The notes beneath the pieces are model-generated. The model had not been told where the DNA came from. It made no database searches and worked only from the letters and a program-made list of their open reading frames with translations. The translations under genes were made by a program, and so were the position numbers. Below are positions 18,796-27,999 of a stretch of DNA of 58,471 nucleotides, one piece after another. The number at the start of each line of letters is the position of its first letter. Positions within the stretch are counted from its first letter, which is position 1. Origin of the DNA: Prochlorococcus sp. AG-409-O23 (lineage in GTDB: Bacteria > Cyanobacteriota > Cyanobacteriia > PCC-6307 > Cyanobiaceae); contig QCKL01000007.1 of assembly GCA_003215355.1 (NCBI GenBank), positions 1 to 58,471 of the forward strand, in the 5' to 3' direction.

Positions 18796-19686
18796 TCACT
18801 TACTCAATAAGGGAATTATCAGTGTGACTCCATAATAAACAACTGCTGGTGTAAACAAATAACTATCAATTCTGTCTAGGATTCCTCCATGACCAGGCAA
18901 TGCATCTCCGGAATCTTTAAGCCCTGCATTTCTCTTCATCATTGATTCTGTTAAATCTCCAACCAAAGCAAACAATGCTACCAATGCTCCCAACAAACCT
19001 CCCAATAAGAAACCTAAATTCCAATCAAATAATTCACCTGCAATTGAACCAACTATCACTGCGCAAAGCAATCCGCCTATAGCCCCTTCAACTGTTTTAC
19101 CAGGAGAAATTTGAGATAAAGGTCGGCTTCCAAAACTACGACCAACAAAATAAGAGCCAATGTCGCTGGCGACAATCATCAAACAAGCTACTAAAGTTAT
19201 TGCCATTCCAGAATTGATTGAACTTGAAAAAGAGTTAGGTAAGTGATGTAGCCCTGGAGCAAGTTCAACATCGCTCAAATTTCGCAATCTGAGCCAATGA
19301 CTTGGAAGAAACCCCAAATAAAATAAACCAAATATCGAAGCCGCAACATCTGCAATTGAGCCCGTTATAGGCTGAAGTAATAACCAGCCACAAATAGCGG
19401 CACCAGATAGAGGCAAAACAGCTGCAGTCAACTCTGAAGGAAGTCCACCATTTACTCCCATCTCGGTACTCAGAAGTAATAATTGACAAGCTACCAATGT
19501 AGTTTTTGTAGCTGGTCTAATCCCAGTGAACTGAGCCATGCGGAAAAACTCCAACAAAGCCAAGTGGACAATCACACCCAAACCAATAGTGAACCACCAG
19601 CCTCCAAGACCTACAACCAACAAGCCAAATAAGCCTGCAGAAAGGCCACTAATAAAGCGATTACCAAGAGGTACTGATGCCATCAA
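18796..19686 (-). CDS. cdsA: Phosphatidate cytidylyltransferase (CDP-diacylglycerol synthase)
   Basis: Makes CDP-diacylglycerol from phosphatidate and CTP for phosphatidylglycerol synthesis. The 296-residue integral membrane protein has many hydrophobic helices and the family signature near the C-terminus, with SDIGSYFVGRSFG, SPGKTVEGAIGG and the final KRNAGLKDSGDALPGHGGIL stretch holding conserved Asp and Lys residues. Two consecutive ATGs open the frame. It is convergent with the DUF2993 gene. Confidence 0.95.
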   Translation of the reverse strand: MMASVPLGNRFISGLSAGLFGLLVVGLGGWWFTIGLGVIVHLALLEFFRMAQFTGIRPATKTTLVACQLLLLSTEMGVNGGLPSELTAAVLPLSGAAICGWLLLQPITGSIADVAASIFGLFYLGFLPSHWLRLRNLSDVELAPGLHHLPNSFSSSINSGMAITLVACLMIVASDIGSYFVGRSFGSRPLSQISPGKTVEGAIGGLLCAVIVGSIAGELFDWNLGFLLGGLLGALVALFALVGDLTESMMKRNAGLKDSGDALPGHGGILDRIDSYLFTPAVVYYGVTLIIPLLSK

Positions 19687-19956
19687 TATTTAATAATAGG
19701 TCTAGTCTGAAAGATTAAATCAGTTGATTCTTTTTCAGAAAAAAACTTTAATAAAGTAGCCATTACATCAAAATAGAAGTACTACTAATATATCCAATAT
19801 GCATGGAATTTAAAGAAATTAAATCTTTCCAGTTTTTAAGTCCCACATAATTCCTAATTACTAAAATCATGAGATTAGAGTATATGAGCGCATTTAAAAA
19901 TTGCCCAAGAGAATCTCTACTTGATAATAATGTCATATATAAAGTCATATCAGAAT
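19687..19956. other. AT-rich intergenic region with no clear gene
   Basis: About 270 bases between cdsA and the decarboxylase, both on the minus strand. It should hold the cdsA promoter. A 78-codon minus-strand frame spans most of it but begins inside the decarboxylase 3' end and encodes nothing recognisable. I see no terminator with a T-run. Confidence 0.4.
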
Positions 19957-21354
19957 TTACAAGACCACTTTTACATATAGAGGAATCTGCTCTGGCCATA
20001 ACCTTTGCTGTTCAATAAGCCAGTGAACTCGGTTTTGGTCAAGCTCCTCACCAGGAACAAGCATTGGGATGCCAGGAGGGTAAGGACAAATGAACTCTGC
20101 AGATACTCTCCCAACCGTGTCATTTAAAGGAATACTCTCCCAAGGTGCTCTACAAGCTAATCCGCAATCCATTAAAGGGACATTTAAGAAAGGTATTGGT
20201 GGAGCATTAAAAGGTGGTAGTGAGGAACGATTAGAGAAACTCGAGATAAGGCCATCCCATCGCTTTCTAAAAAGATTTGCCAATCTTTTGTGATGAGCAA
20301 GTCCTAAACAGAAAGTTAGGCAACCTGGTTCTGGAAGCTCCGCCACAAGACCTCGCGAAATCAACCAATTGTCGGCTTCAAATCCACTTATTCCTGCTTT
20401 CGCAGTATGCAAGATTAGACGCAAAGGGTCCTGGTTCTCTAGCAAAGGCAACCCAATTTTTCGAAGCTGACTAGCAAGTCCTCTAGCTTCGTTAATCCGA
20501 GCTCTTAGCTTCCTTTTCCCAGAAGGTTTGCTGAACTCTCTAAGAGTTGCCTCACATGAGGCAAGAAATAAGGCACTTGGGCTGGATGTTTGCAACCAAG
20601 CAATACTCCTCTCCACTGCAATCCTGTCAACTCGACAACCTTGCATCCAAAGCACAGCAGTCTGAACAAGCCCTGAAGCAGATTTGTGTAAAGAATGTAC
20701 AACTAAGTCAGCACCAGCTTTTAAAGCCGAGCCAGGCAAGTTTTCATCTACTGCTGCAGCGAAATGTGTGCCATGTGCTTCATCAACCAAAACAGGCCAT
20801 CCTCGCTGATGAAGTTGCGCTATTAAAGGGCTCAGATCAACTGCGTAGCCCTGATAAGAAGGATGCACTAATACAGCCGCAGAGATCTCAAAAAAGCTTG
20901 AATCCAATGTATCAAGCACTTTTTGCAACCAAATTCCATCAGGAGGGAGAACATGACCACGATCTCTCTCAAATGGCAAATCAAAGAGGACTGGTTTGAT
21001 GCCCCCCAATACGCAGGCATTAATAAGACTTCGATGAATATCACGAGGCATCAAAACTGACTGCCCAGGTCTTGCAATTGAAAGAAGAGCAGACTGCAAA
21101 AGACCTGTCGCTCCATTTACGCCATACCAACCTCGTTGAGCTCCAAAATCCTCAGCAGATTTTTGCTGACTCCTAAAGACCTCGCCATTCTCATCAAGAG
21201 GGCCACCAAACCCCGGGAGTTCTGGTATATCCCAAACACCCGCCCGCTTACTTAAGAGAGTTCGAAGTTCGTTAGGCAAGGCTGCCCCTCGCCCATGAGC
21301 TGGCAAAAAGAAACTATGACCGAGATAACGAGTAAGAAGGGAGGAAAGACCCAT
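19957..21354 (-). CDS. Orn/Lys/Arg decarboxylase family protein (PLP, fold I)
   Basis: A 465-residue PLP enzyme of the group III decarboxylase family, short form without the N-terminal wing domain of the enterobacterial enzymes. The PLP lysine is K224 in VVHSLHKSASG. The Asp that binds the pyridine nitrogen is in LVDEAHGTH at 189-197. The N-terminal LPAHGRG and the late CPYPPGIPMLVPGE are family signatures. The substrate could be arginine, lysine or ornithine, so the product is a polyamine or cadaverine. Divergent from the ABC1 kinase gene. Confidence 0.88.
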   Translation of the reverse strand: MGLSSLLTRYLGHSFFLPAHGRGAALPNELRTLLSKRAGVWDIPELPGFGGPLDENGEVFRSQQKSAEDFGAQRGWYGVNGATGLLQSALLSIARPGQSVLMPRDIHRSLINACVLGGIKPVLFDLPFERDRGHVLPPDGIWLQKVLDTLDSSFFEISAAVLVHPSYQGYAVDLSPLIAQLHQRGWPVLVDEAHGTHFAAAVDENLPGSALKAGADLVVHSLHKSASGLVQTAVLWMQGCRVDRIAVERSIAWLQTSSPSALFLASCEATLREFSKPSGKRKLRARINEARGLASQLRKIGLPLLENQDPLRLILHTAKAGISGFEADNWLISRGLVAELPEPGCLTFCLGLAHHKRLANLFRKRWDGLISSFSNRSSLPPFNAPPIPFLNVPLMDCGLACRAPWESIPLNDTVGRVSAEFICPYPPGIPMLVPGEELDQNRVHWLIEQQRLWPEQIPLYVKVVL

Positions 21355-21412
21355 AAAAGTATCTTGGGTTTCTAAAGTCTGAAGAACAACGTTCCAGTTT
21401 GGTCTGTTAAAA

Positions 21413-23110
21413 GTGTCAACAACGTATTCTTATTCAGATGAAAGGGAAGCGCCAATGCGCTATGACCCCAATATTGATCTTTTTTGGCTAATTCTCAAAC
21501 CATGGATATGGATTCCGAGGATTTTTCAAATAATCACTTCATTAGTTCTATTTTTGAGCAAATTGTTCCTTCAGGGAGCAAGTGAAAACAAAGAAGTTCA
21601 GAAAAAGCTTGCCAAAAATCTACTTACTACACTTATCGAATTGGGTCCTTGCTTTATCAAAGTTGGACAGTCCCTATCAACTCGTCCAGATCTAGTTAGG
21701 CGTGACTGGCTTGAAGAGCTAACAAATTTGCAAGATAATCTCCCACCTTTTAAGCATGAACAAGCTCTTCAAATTCTAGAGGAAGATCTAGGAGCCCCAG
21801 CGGAACAAATCTTTGAGGAGTTCCCAAATAGTCCAATTGCTGCAGCAAGCCTTGGTCAAGTTTACAAAGCTAGATTACAGGGTAATTATTGGGTGGCAGT
21901 AAAAATACAACGTCCAGATCTTAGATTCATATTAAGAAGAGACTTGGTCATAATAAAAGTGATTAGCATAATTACTTCACCCATACTTCCTCTAAATCTT
22001 GGCTTTAGTCTAGGTGAGATAATTGATGAATTTGGTCGCAGTCTATTTGAAGAAATAGATTATGAAAAAGAAGCAGATAATGCTGAGCGCTTCTCTGAGC
22101 TCTTTGCAGATAATCCTGCCGTGACAATTCCTAGAGTAGAAAGAATGATTTCTTCTCGTAGAGTAATTACAACAAGTTGGATAGAAGGTACAAAGCTTAG
22201 AGAGAATAAAGATCTCTTAGAAAAGAATCTTGACTCATCTTCTCTTATTAGAACTGGAGTAATAAGTGGTATCCAACAACTTCTTGAGTTCGGATATTTT
22301 CACGCCGATCCACATCCAGGAAATATGTTTGCTTTAGAAGGAAAGACTGGCGATCTGGGTCATTTAGCCTACGTAGATTTTGGAATGATGGACTCAATCT
22401 CTGATGAAGACCGACTTATTCTAACTGGAGCAGTTGTCCATCTAATAAATAAAGATTTTGAGAACCTCGCTAGAGACTTTCGAAATCTAGGGTTCCTTAA
22501 CAAAAAGAAAGATCTAACAAATATCGTACCTGTTCTTGAGGAAGTGCTTGGTGGAACACTAGGCGATAAGGTTGAAACATTCAATTTCAAGGAAATAACT
22601 GATAAGTTTTCAGAATTAATGTTTGATTACCCCTTCCGTGTACCTGCTCGTTTTGCATTAATAATCCGTGCAGTAGTTAGCCAGGAAGGCCTAGCACTGA
22701 GACTAGATCCTGAATTCAAAATAATTGCTGTAGCCTATCCATATGTAGCAAAGCGTCTTCTCGCTGGTGATACAAAAGAAATGCTCAATATACTTTTAGA
22801 CGTAATATTTGATCTCGACGGCAGGCTTCGAATAGATAGGGTAGAGAACCTTTTAAAGGTTTTAACCAAAGACTCAGAAAATGCTAGCTCTGAATTAATA
22901 CCTGTCGCAGGAGCTGGCATCAAGTTAATTCTTAGCCAACAGGGTAAATCTTTAAGGAGGAATCTACTTATGACTCTAATCAAAGATGACAGACTTAGCA
23001 CCCAAGATATGAAAAACCTATTAAAGCTATTAGGCAGGACATTTGGTCCCAGTAAAATTGCAAAGGGAATTGTCCAACGTATCAACCCATTGGTTACTGG
23101 AAAGATATGA
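21413..23110 (+). CDS. ABC1/AarF/UbiB family atypical kinase
   Basis: A 565-residue protein of the UbiB-like kinase family. Signatures are KVGQSLSTRPDLVR, the Ala-rich loop AAASLGQVYKARL replacing the P-loop, the Lys in VAVKIQRP, FHADPHPGNMF and YVDFGMMDS. In cyanobacteria and plastids such kinases act in quinone/tocopherol metabolism at thylakoids and plastoglobules, so plastoquinone metabolism is a reasonable inference. The start is GTG 21413; ATG 21455 is an alternative. The promoter shares a 58-base gap with the divergent decarboxylase. Confidence 0.92.
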   Translation: MSTTYSYSDEREAPMRYDPNIDLFWLILKPWIWIPRIFQIITSLVLFLSKLFLQGASENKEVQKKLAKNLLTTLIELGPCFIKVGQSLSTRPDLVRRDWLEELTNLQDNLPPFKHEQALQILEEDLGAPAEQIFEEFPNSPIAAASLGQVYKARLQGNYWVAVKIQRPDLRFILRRDLVIIKVISIITSPILPLNLGFSLGEIIDEFGRSLFEEIDYEKEADNAERFSELFADNPAVTIPRVERMISSRRVITTSWIEGTKLRENKDLLEKNLDSSSLIRTGVISGIQQLLEFGYFHADPHPGNMFALEGKTGDLGHLAYVDFGMMDSISDEDRLILTGAVVHLINKDFENLARDFRNLGFLNKKKDLTNIVPVLEEVLGGTLGDKVETFNFKEITDKFSELMFDYPFRVPARFALIIRAVVSQEGLALRLDPEFKIIAVAYPYVAKRLLAGDTKEMLNILLDVIFDLDGRLRIDRVENLLKVLTKDSENASSELIPVAGAGIKLILSQQGKSLRRNLLMTLIKDDRLSTQDMKNLLKLLGRTFGPSKIAKGIVQRINPLVTGKI

Positions 23111-23153
23111 TCAAAGAGATTCCCATTATTGAAACCAAACTATCTATTATTCT

Positions 23154-23612
23154 ATGAAAAGGCTAATTAACTTCCTAATTGGAAGCATTACTGACAAGAG
23201 AGCTTTAAGCTTGGTCAACTCTAACCTTGACGAGTCAATTGCAGAATATGTTCCAGAACCAATAATTCATAACCCAATCCTGATGATTGGGGTTGGAGCT
23301 TTGGTTACCGTGATATTTGGAGTATCATTTGCTCGCCTAATGCAAAAAAAATTAATAAATTGGGAACAAGAAAAGATATCACCACTCCCACTAGGAAGCT
23401 GGCAAACATCTATAAGTTGGGCAGGTGCATTAATGGGGTTAACATTGTTCTCAACAGGAACACTCCAAATTGTAGATTTTGATCCATTAAAATCACTTTT
23501 CTTCTCTCTTACTTTTGCAATACTTTCAGGAGTAATAATGTGGAGGGTAATTAATGATTTAATGATTCAAGTAGCAAAAGGAGAGGTAAAAGAGTTTGAT
23601 GATTATTTCTGA
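23154..23612 (+). CDS. Conserved cyanobacterial membrane protein, function unknown
   Basis: A 152-residue protein with three likely membrane segments: about residues 42-60 (LMIGVGALVTVIFGVSFA), 84-105 (ISWAGALMGLTLFSTGTLQI) and 112-135 (LFFSLTFAILSGVIMWRVI). The N-terminal ~40 residues and the end (KEFDDYF) are polar. I recognise no functional motif. It sits 43 bases after the ABC1 kinase and 39 bases before the pseudouridine synthase, perhaps one transcript. Confidence 0.75.
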   Translation: MKRLINFLIGSITDKRALSLVNSNLDESIAEYVPEPIIHNPILMIGVGALVTVIFGVSFARLMQKKLINWEQEKISPLPLGSWQTSISWAGALMGLTLFSTGTLQIVDFDPLKSLFFSLTFAILSGVIMWRVINDLMIQVAKGEVKEFDDYF

Positions 23613-23651
23613 TTTGCACATTAATATCTAGTCCTCAAAGAAGGTAGCCGA

Positions 23652-24383
23652 ATGGCAAAACAAAGGCTCCAAAAATTAATTTCATCCGCCGGAATCTGTT
23701 CGAGGCGTCACGCCGAAAAACTTATCGAGCAAGGTCTTGTCACAGTTAATGGACAACCAGCCCAAATTGGCGACTTAGCTGATTCAGAAAATGACGCCGT
23801 AATTGTCAATGGATCCCCCTTAAAAATAGATGCTTATTACAAAGTAATTCTTATCAATAAACCAATAGGGGTAATTAGCAGCTGTCAAGACCCAAGAGGA
23901 CGCACCACTGTGATAAGCCTTATCCCATCAAAGCTCCGAAAAGGCCTTTATCCAGTAGGAAGATTAGATTTTGATAGCCGAGGAGCATTACTTCTCACAA
24001 ACCACGGCAAACTAACTCTAGAATTAACTCATCCAAGATATGCACATACAAAGACCTACGAAGCTTGGGTAAAAGGTCGACCCTCTTCAGATTCCCTATC
24101 AAAGTGGAGAGATGGCATACTTCTTGATGGTAAACCAACCTTAAGTGCAGATATAGAGCTTTTAGAAGCAGCTCACACAAAATCCTTGCTACAAATTATT
24201 TTAAGAGAAGGGAGAAATAGACAGATTAGGCGTATTGCTGATCTATTAGGCCACCCTGTGATTGACTTGAAAAGGACTGCAATTGCCGAATTACAACTGA
24301 ATGGACTAGAAGAGGGGCAATGGCGTCTAATTCCCAAGAGAAAATGGAGTCAAATTTTAACTGTTGGCACAAGCAATAGGTAG
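23652..24383 (+). CDS. rluB: rRNA pseudouridine synthase, RsuA/RluB family
   Basis: A 243-residue protein. The N-terminal S4 RNA-binding domain (RLQKLISSAGICSRRHAEKL) is followed by the synthase domain with the catalytic Asp in VGRLDFDSRGALLLTNHG near residues 100-115, and LREGRNRQIRRIADLLGHPV later. It isomerises a uridine in ribosomal RNA. RluB (23S) rather than RsuA (16S) is a guess from length and similarity. The next gene starts 4 bases after its stop. Confidence 0.9.
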   Translation: MAKQRLQKLISSAGICSRRHAEKLIEQGLVTVNGQPAQIGDLADSENDAVIVNGSPLKIDAYYKVILINKPIGVISSCQDPRGRTTVISLIPSKLRKGLYPVGRLDFDSRGALLLTNHGKLTLELTHPRYAHTKTYEAWVKGRPSSDSLSKWRDGILLDGKPTLSADIELLEAAHTKSLLQIILREGRNRQIRRIADLLGHPVIDLKRTAIAELQLNGLEEGQWRLIPKRKWSQILTVGTSNR

Positions 24384-24387
24384 GAAA

Positions 24388-25308
24388 ATGAGATTAATAT
24401 TCCCCTGGGATTCGTTAAATTCAAATAAAACTCAAGAGGTATCAAATAGCAATTCAGAGGAGTCATCCATTGAGGCCGGTAAGATATTAAAGGCGCGAAG
24501 AGAGAAATATGGGCTAAGCAGAAATGAACTAGCAAAAAAAACAATGATAACTACGTCAGTATTGGAAGCGATTGAGAATGGGTGGTTAAACAAACTACCA
24601 GAGAAAGCCTACCTTCCCTCAATGCTTTCTCGTCTTGAAGAAAAGCTAGACCTACCTCTAGGGAGCCTAAATGGAATACTCAACAACAAACTCATGTCTA
24701 CAGATTCACAAATACTCCCCACATTTACTCCTGGGAACATAGATCTTTTCAGCACATGGCAAGGAAGTATCGTTTATTGTATTGCGATTATTGGAAGCCT
24801 ATTCGCACTGAATCATCAGCAAAGGAATATAGCCTATCAGAATCAGCAATCACTACGACCAATTTCTCCTCGTCAATCAACTGATCAAAGCACAAGTGAA
24901 ATTTCCAAGGGTTTATTAGGAAGTCCTCTCAATAACGAAATTAATTCTAAAGATAAGATTGGTAAGTACAAAACCCTCAGGAACACATTTTTGGGTAAAT
25001 TTATAAATCCCAAAAAGCCAGGCTGGTTAATTATGGAGATAAGTAATCCAAGTAATTTGTTAATTAAAAGTGGTCAAGATGTGCAAGCTAAGATTGGCAA
25101 TGTCAAAGGAAGCATAAGAATGCGATTAATACCTCCCGTCCTAATAAAGTCAGATCCCCCACTGGCATCCAAAGATAAAATAAAGTGGAAAGGCAAAGAA
25201 TTAAATATAGATTCAAACAACAATGGATCTTATAAGTTAGAAGATCTCTCTAATAGTTTACTTGCACCTACAAATGAACGCCCCCAAAAGACACCTCGCT
25301 CTCCATAG
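24388..25308 (+). CDS. HTH membrane protein, RodZ-like
   Basis: From ATG 24388 (preceded by TAGGAAA) the product has 306 residues. An XRE-type helix-turn-helix covers residues ~30-95 (AGKILKARREKYGLSRNELA and EAIENGWLNKLPEKAYLPSM), followed by one membrane segment near 130-145 (GSIVYCIAIIGSLFAL) and a polar periplasmic tail. This layout matches RodZ, the cytoskeletal protein that links MreB to the envelope. The C-terminal beta domain is weakly conserved. The last 79 bases overlap the 3' end of malQ on the other strand. Confidence 0.72.
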   Translation: MRLIFPWDSLNSNKTQEVSNSNSEESSIEAGKILKARREKYGLSRNELAKKTMITTSVLEAIENGWLNKLPEKAYLPSMLSRLEEKLDLPLGSLNGILNNKLMSTDSQILPTFTPGNIDLFSTWQGSIVYCIAIIGSLFALNHQQRNIAYQNQQSLRPISPRQSTDQSTSEISKGLLGSPLNNEINSKDKIGKYKTLRNTFLGKFINPKKPGWLIMEISNPSNLLIKSGQDVQAKIGNVKGSIRMRLIPPVLIKSDPPLASKDKIKWKGKELNIDSNNNGSYKLEDLSNSLLAPTNERPQKTPRSP

Positions 25309-26795
25309 GATTCCAATGAATTAACAACAGCATCGTCGTAGGATTTCAACCTCCATTGCCAATTAGTCCCTACTGTACCTGGAGTATTAAATCTTGCTAT
25401 ATCGCCTAAAGAAAGAAGATCCTGAATAGGGGCAACAACAATTCCAGCTTGAGTCGCGAGGCCCAAATCAATCAATCTCCACGCGGGACAATTAAAAGGG
25501 CTATTAAATCTCTTTTCTAATTTTTTCCTAGATTCATCATCTAAGGATTCCCACCATCCAATAGTAGTTTGATTGTCATGAGTTCCTGTATATACAACCC
25601 AGCTATTACCTCGAATATTTTCAGGAAGATATGGATTATTAGAGTCACCATCAAAAGCAAATTGAAGGATTTTCATTCCAAAAAGACCAAATTGATCCCG
25701 AAGATTTTCAACTTCTGGAGTGACAACACCAAGATCTTCAGCAACTAATGGTAAATTCCCTTCACAATCTTCTCTCAATAGAGTTAATAACTCCGCACCG
25801 GGAGATAACTTCCATTCGCCATCCTCGGCTGTGGTTTTATCTCCTGGGACAGCCCAATAAGCCGAAAGGGCTCGAAAATGATCAAGTCTTAACAAATCAA
25901 CTTGCTCAAGTTGACGAGCGACTCGACTCCTCCACCAGCTGAATTGATTTGAACTGTGAATTTCCCAGAGGAATACAGGTGTCCCCCAAAGTTGTCCAGT
26001 ATTAGAAAAATAATCAGGTGGCACCCCGCTCTGAATATCTAAATCACCTCCAGAGTTAATTGAGAAGAGAGAGCGGTTGCTCCAAACATCTGCACTATCA
26101 CGAGAGACATAAAAAGGTAAGTCGCCAAAAAGTAAAACTCCAACCTCCCGCGCCAAAGTCTTCAGTGCTTGCCACTGGCGGTCAAGATGCCATTGCAGAA
26201 GACGATGTTCAAGTAAGTTCTGATCATTTTGTGCCTTCCAACTTTGCAAGGCATCTAACTGATAAGAAGCAAGCTCCTTTGGCCATTCCCACCATGGACT
26301 TCCATCATTTTGTCGACGTAACTCCATAAAAGAGACATGATCTTCAAGCCAAGATTGTTTGGCGCACCACAAATGGAAAGCATTTCGCCTATCTGTGGGT
26401 TGTGTTTCCCATTCATTTATCAAGGCCTTACCAAGGATTACACTTCTTTCTTCTGCCAAAGTAAAGTCGATTAAAGAACTATTGTGCTTAGTCGAACTTG
26501 GCAACTGATCAATAACCTCTGAGCGTAAGAACCCTTCTTCTACAAGATCCTTTGCATCTAAAAACCACGGATTGAGAGCAAAGCTTGAAGGCGAGCTATA
26601 TGGTGATCCATTCGAATCAGTAGGAGCCAATGGGAGAAATTGCCAAACGCTTATGCCATTACGAGCAAGCAATAGCAACCAATCTCGTGAAGGAGCTCCA
26701 AAACTTCCACAAACAGGGCTTTCAGGTAAAGCCGTAGGGTGGAGTAATACCCCAATGGTGCGAACCAAAGGTGAACTGGTTTGAACCATAAGCAA
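25230..26795 (-). CDS. malQ: 4-alpha-glucanotransferase (amylomaltase)
   Basis: Rearranges alpha-1,4-glucans; in cyanobacteria it works with glycogen breakdown. The 521-residue protein is a GH77 enzyme: GVLLHPTALP at the N-terminus, FALNPWFLD, GDLPFYVSRDSADVW, LRLDHFRALSAYWAVP with the catalytic Asp, VAEDLGVVTPEV with the acid Glu, and YTGTHDNQTTIGWW. The length is normal. It is convergent with the RodZ-like gene (79-base overlap) and divergent from the LCP-like gene. Confidence 0.96.
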   Translation of the reverse strand: MLMVQTSSPLVRTIGVLLHPTALPESPVCGSFGAPSRDWLLLLARNGISVWQFLPLAPTDSNGSPYSSPSSFALNPWFLDAKDLVEEGFLRSEVIDQLPSSTKHNSSLIDFTLAEERSVILGKALINEWETQPTDRRNAFHLWCAKQSWLEDHVSFMELRRQNDGSPWWEWPKELASYQLDALQSWKAQNDQNLLEHRLLQWHLDRQWQALKTLAREVGVLLFGDLPFYVSRDSADVWSNRSLFSINSGGDLDIQSGVPPDYFSNTGQLWGTPVFLWEIHSSNQFSWWRSRVARQLEQVDLLRLDHFRALSAYWAVPGDKTTAEDGEWKLSPGAELLTLLREDCEGNLPLVAEDLGVVTPEVENLRDQFGLFGMKILQFAFDGDSNNPYLPENIRGNSWVVYTGTHDNQTTIGWWESLDDESRKKLEKRFNSPFNCPAWRLIDLGLATQAGIVVAPIQDLLSLGDIARFNTPGTVGTNWQWRLKSYDDAVVNSLESYGERGVFWGRSFVGASKLLERSSNL

Positions 26796-27034
26796 GCAGA
26801 GAAGGTACTCTCCCTATAACATCAAATAAATTCCTATCCCTGTGTAGGAATACGAAAAAAATTGGAGGTCTAATAATCTTAAAAGATAAAACACTGCCTT
26901 GGCAGTTCTTTCTGCGTATTCCCAGACATAAATAAATAAGATATATATATATAATTCACTATAAGAGGTATTTCAAGGCTGACCCTAATACTTAAAGTAG
27001 GGAAGCAATAGAAAGCTCAGATTTCTTGGAAAGA
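26796..27034. promoter_or_regulatory. Divergent control region of malQ and the LCP-like gene
   Basis: About 240 bases hold three short structures: an inverted repeat ATTCCTA (26830-26836) / TAGGAAT (26845-26851), a near-palindrome ACTGCCTTGGCAGT at 26893-26906, and a run of TA repeats at about 26940-26952 leading into TATAAT at 26950-26955. TATAAT is a good -10 hexamer for the LCP-like gene, although no good -35 is found 17 bases before it. The palindromes could be operators, but this is inference. Confidence 0.4.
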
Positions 27035-27988
27035 ATGCCTATCAGGAAAAATCCCCCACAGACTTCGCGCAGTGTTAATGGTCAGTGGCTAGGTAAATAT
27101 CCTGGCATAACATTACATCGTATTGGTACTGCAATTGGCGGATTCTGGATCGCAGGTTCTATCCTTAAAATTTTCTGGCCAATTCCTGATCAAATAACTA
27201 ATTTCGGTTCCAATTTGAATATAAATACTTCAAATATAGTGAATCTTAAGGCCCCAGTTCATTTATTTGTTGTCGGAATAAGTGACTCAGGAGAACAGGT
27301 TCAAGGTAGTTCTTATGAAGAAGTACTCAGTCTCATCTTGATGAAAGTAGATAGTCAAAAACCTCTAAAGATCCTTCAACTGCCTACTGAGTTGGGAGTT
27401 AAATTACCTGGCTTTGAAAAAGCCAGGTCACTTTCATTTGCCTTTAGGGAAGGAGGCATATCACTGTTTGCAGATGTTATTTCAGAAATACTGGAGCTCC
27501 CAAAGGGGGCTAGAAAGCGGTATATAATTTTTACACCTAAATCTTTGAGCAAACTTTTAGCTGAGGTTGGCGAGATAAATATCAATCAAAATAGTACTTT
27601 TAAGTCAAGAGCAAACACAAAAGATCTAGCGGATAAAAACTACAAAACACTCAGCCCTAATCAAGCAATAAAGTTCACATTCTACAATGTTGAGAATCGT
27701 GATTTCATCAAACAAAGATGGCACAGGGAATTATTAATGCATGGGATATATAGAAAATTAGCCTCTCAAAAAAATTACAAAAGCCTTCCAAGAGTAACTA
27801 AATTAGTCTTGAAAGAAGTTCAGACAGACTTGGCATATGATGAATTAATGGCTATTAGTTCAGCCGCAATTGGCAGCAATAAAAATCCAATAATTACACA
27901 ACTTCCCCTAGCGCCACGTTCAGGCAATTCAACATTGAGGCAACTTGCAAGTAGCAATGAAAAGTGGATGTGGTCAAAGAATAATTAA
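27035..27988 (+). CDS. LytR-CpsA-Psr (LCP)-like membrane protein, degenerate
   Basis: A 317-residue product with one membrane segment near residues 28-48 (GTAIGGFWIAGSILKIFW) and an external domain. The order of elements resembles LCP proteins, which attach glycopolymers to the cell wall: HLFVVGISDSG (normally LGVDxR), LILMKVD, ILQLPTELGVKLPG (normally IPRDT) and YIIFTPKSLSKLLAEVGEI. The catalytic Arg and Asp of the usual motifs are absent, so it is probably a binding or scaffold relative, or not active in the usual way. The start is ATG 27035; TTG 27026 is in frame. Confidence 0.6.
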   Translation: MPIRKNPPQTSRSVNGQWLGKYPGITLHRIGTAIGGFWIAGSILKIFWPIPDQITNFGSNLNINTSNIVNLKAPVHLFVVGISDSGEQVQGSSYEEVLSLILMKVDSQKPLKILQLPTELGVKLPGFEKARSLSFAFREGGISLFADVISEILELPKGARKRYIIFTPKSLSKLLAEVGEININQNSTFKSRANTKDLADKNYKTLSPNQAIKFTFYNVENRDFIKQRWHRELLMHGIYRKLASQKNYKSLPRVTKLVLKEVQTDLAYDELMAISSAAIGSNKNPIITQLPLAPRSGNSTLRQLASSNEKWMWSKNN

Positions 27989-27999
27989 ACATATAAACT

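Noticed and set aside
19763-19999. 78-codon minus-strand ORF upstream of cdsA
   Set aside because: It begins inside the decarboxylase 3' end in another frame, has no recognisable composition and no binding site.
26938-26956. TA repeat as a microsatellite or origin element
   Set aside because: Too short; better explained as an AT-rich promoter with TATAAT. No DnaA-box cluster was seen nearby.
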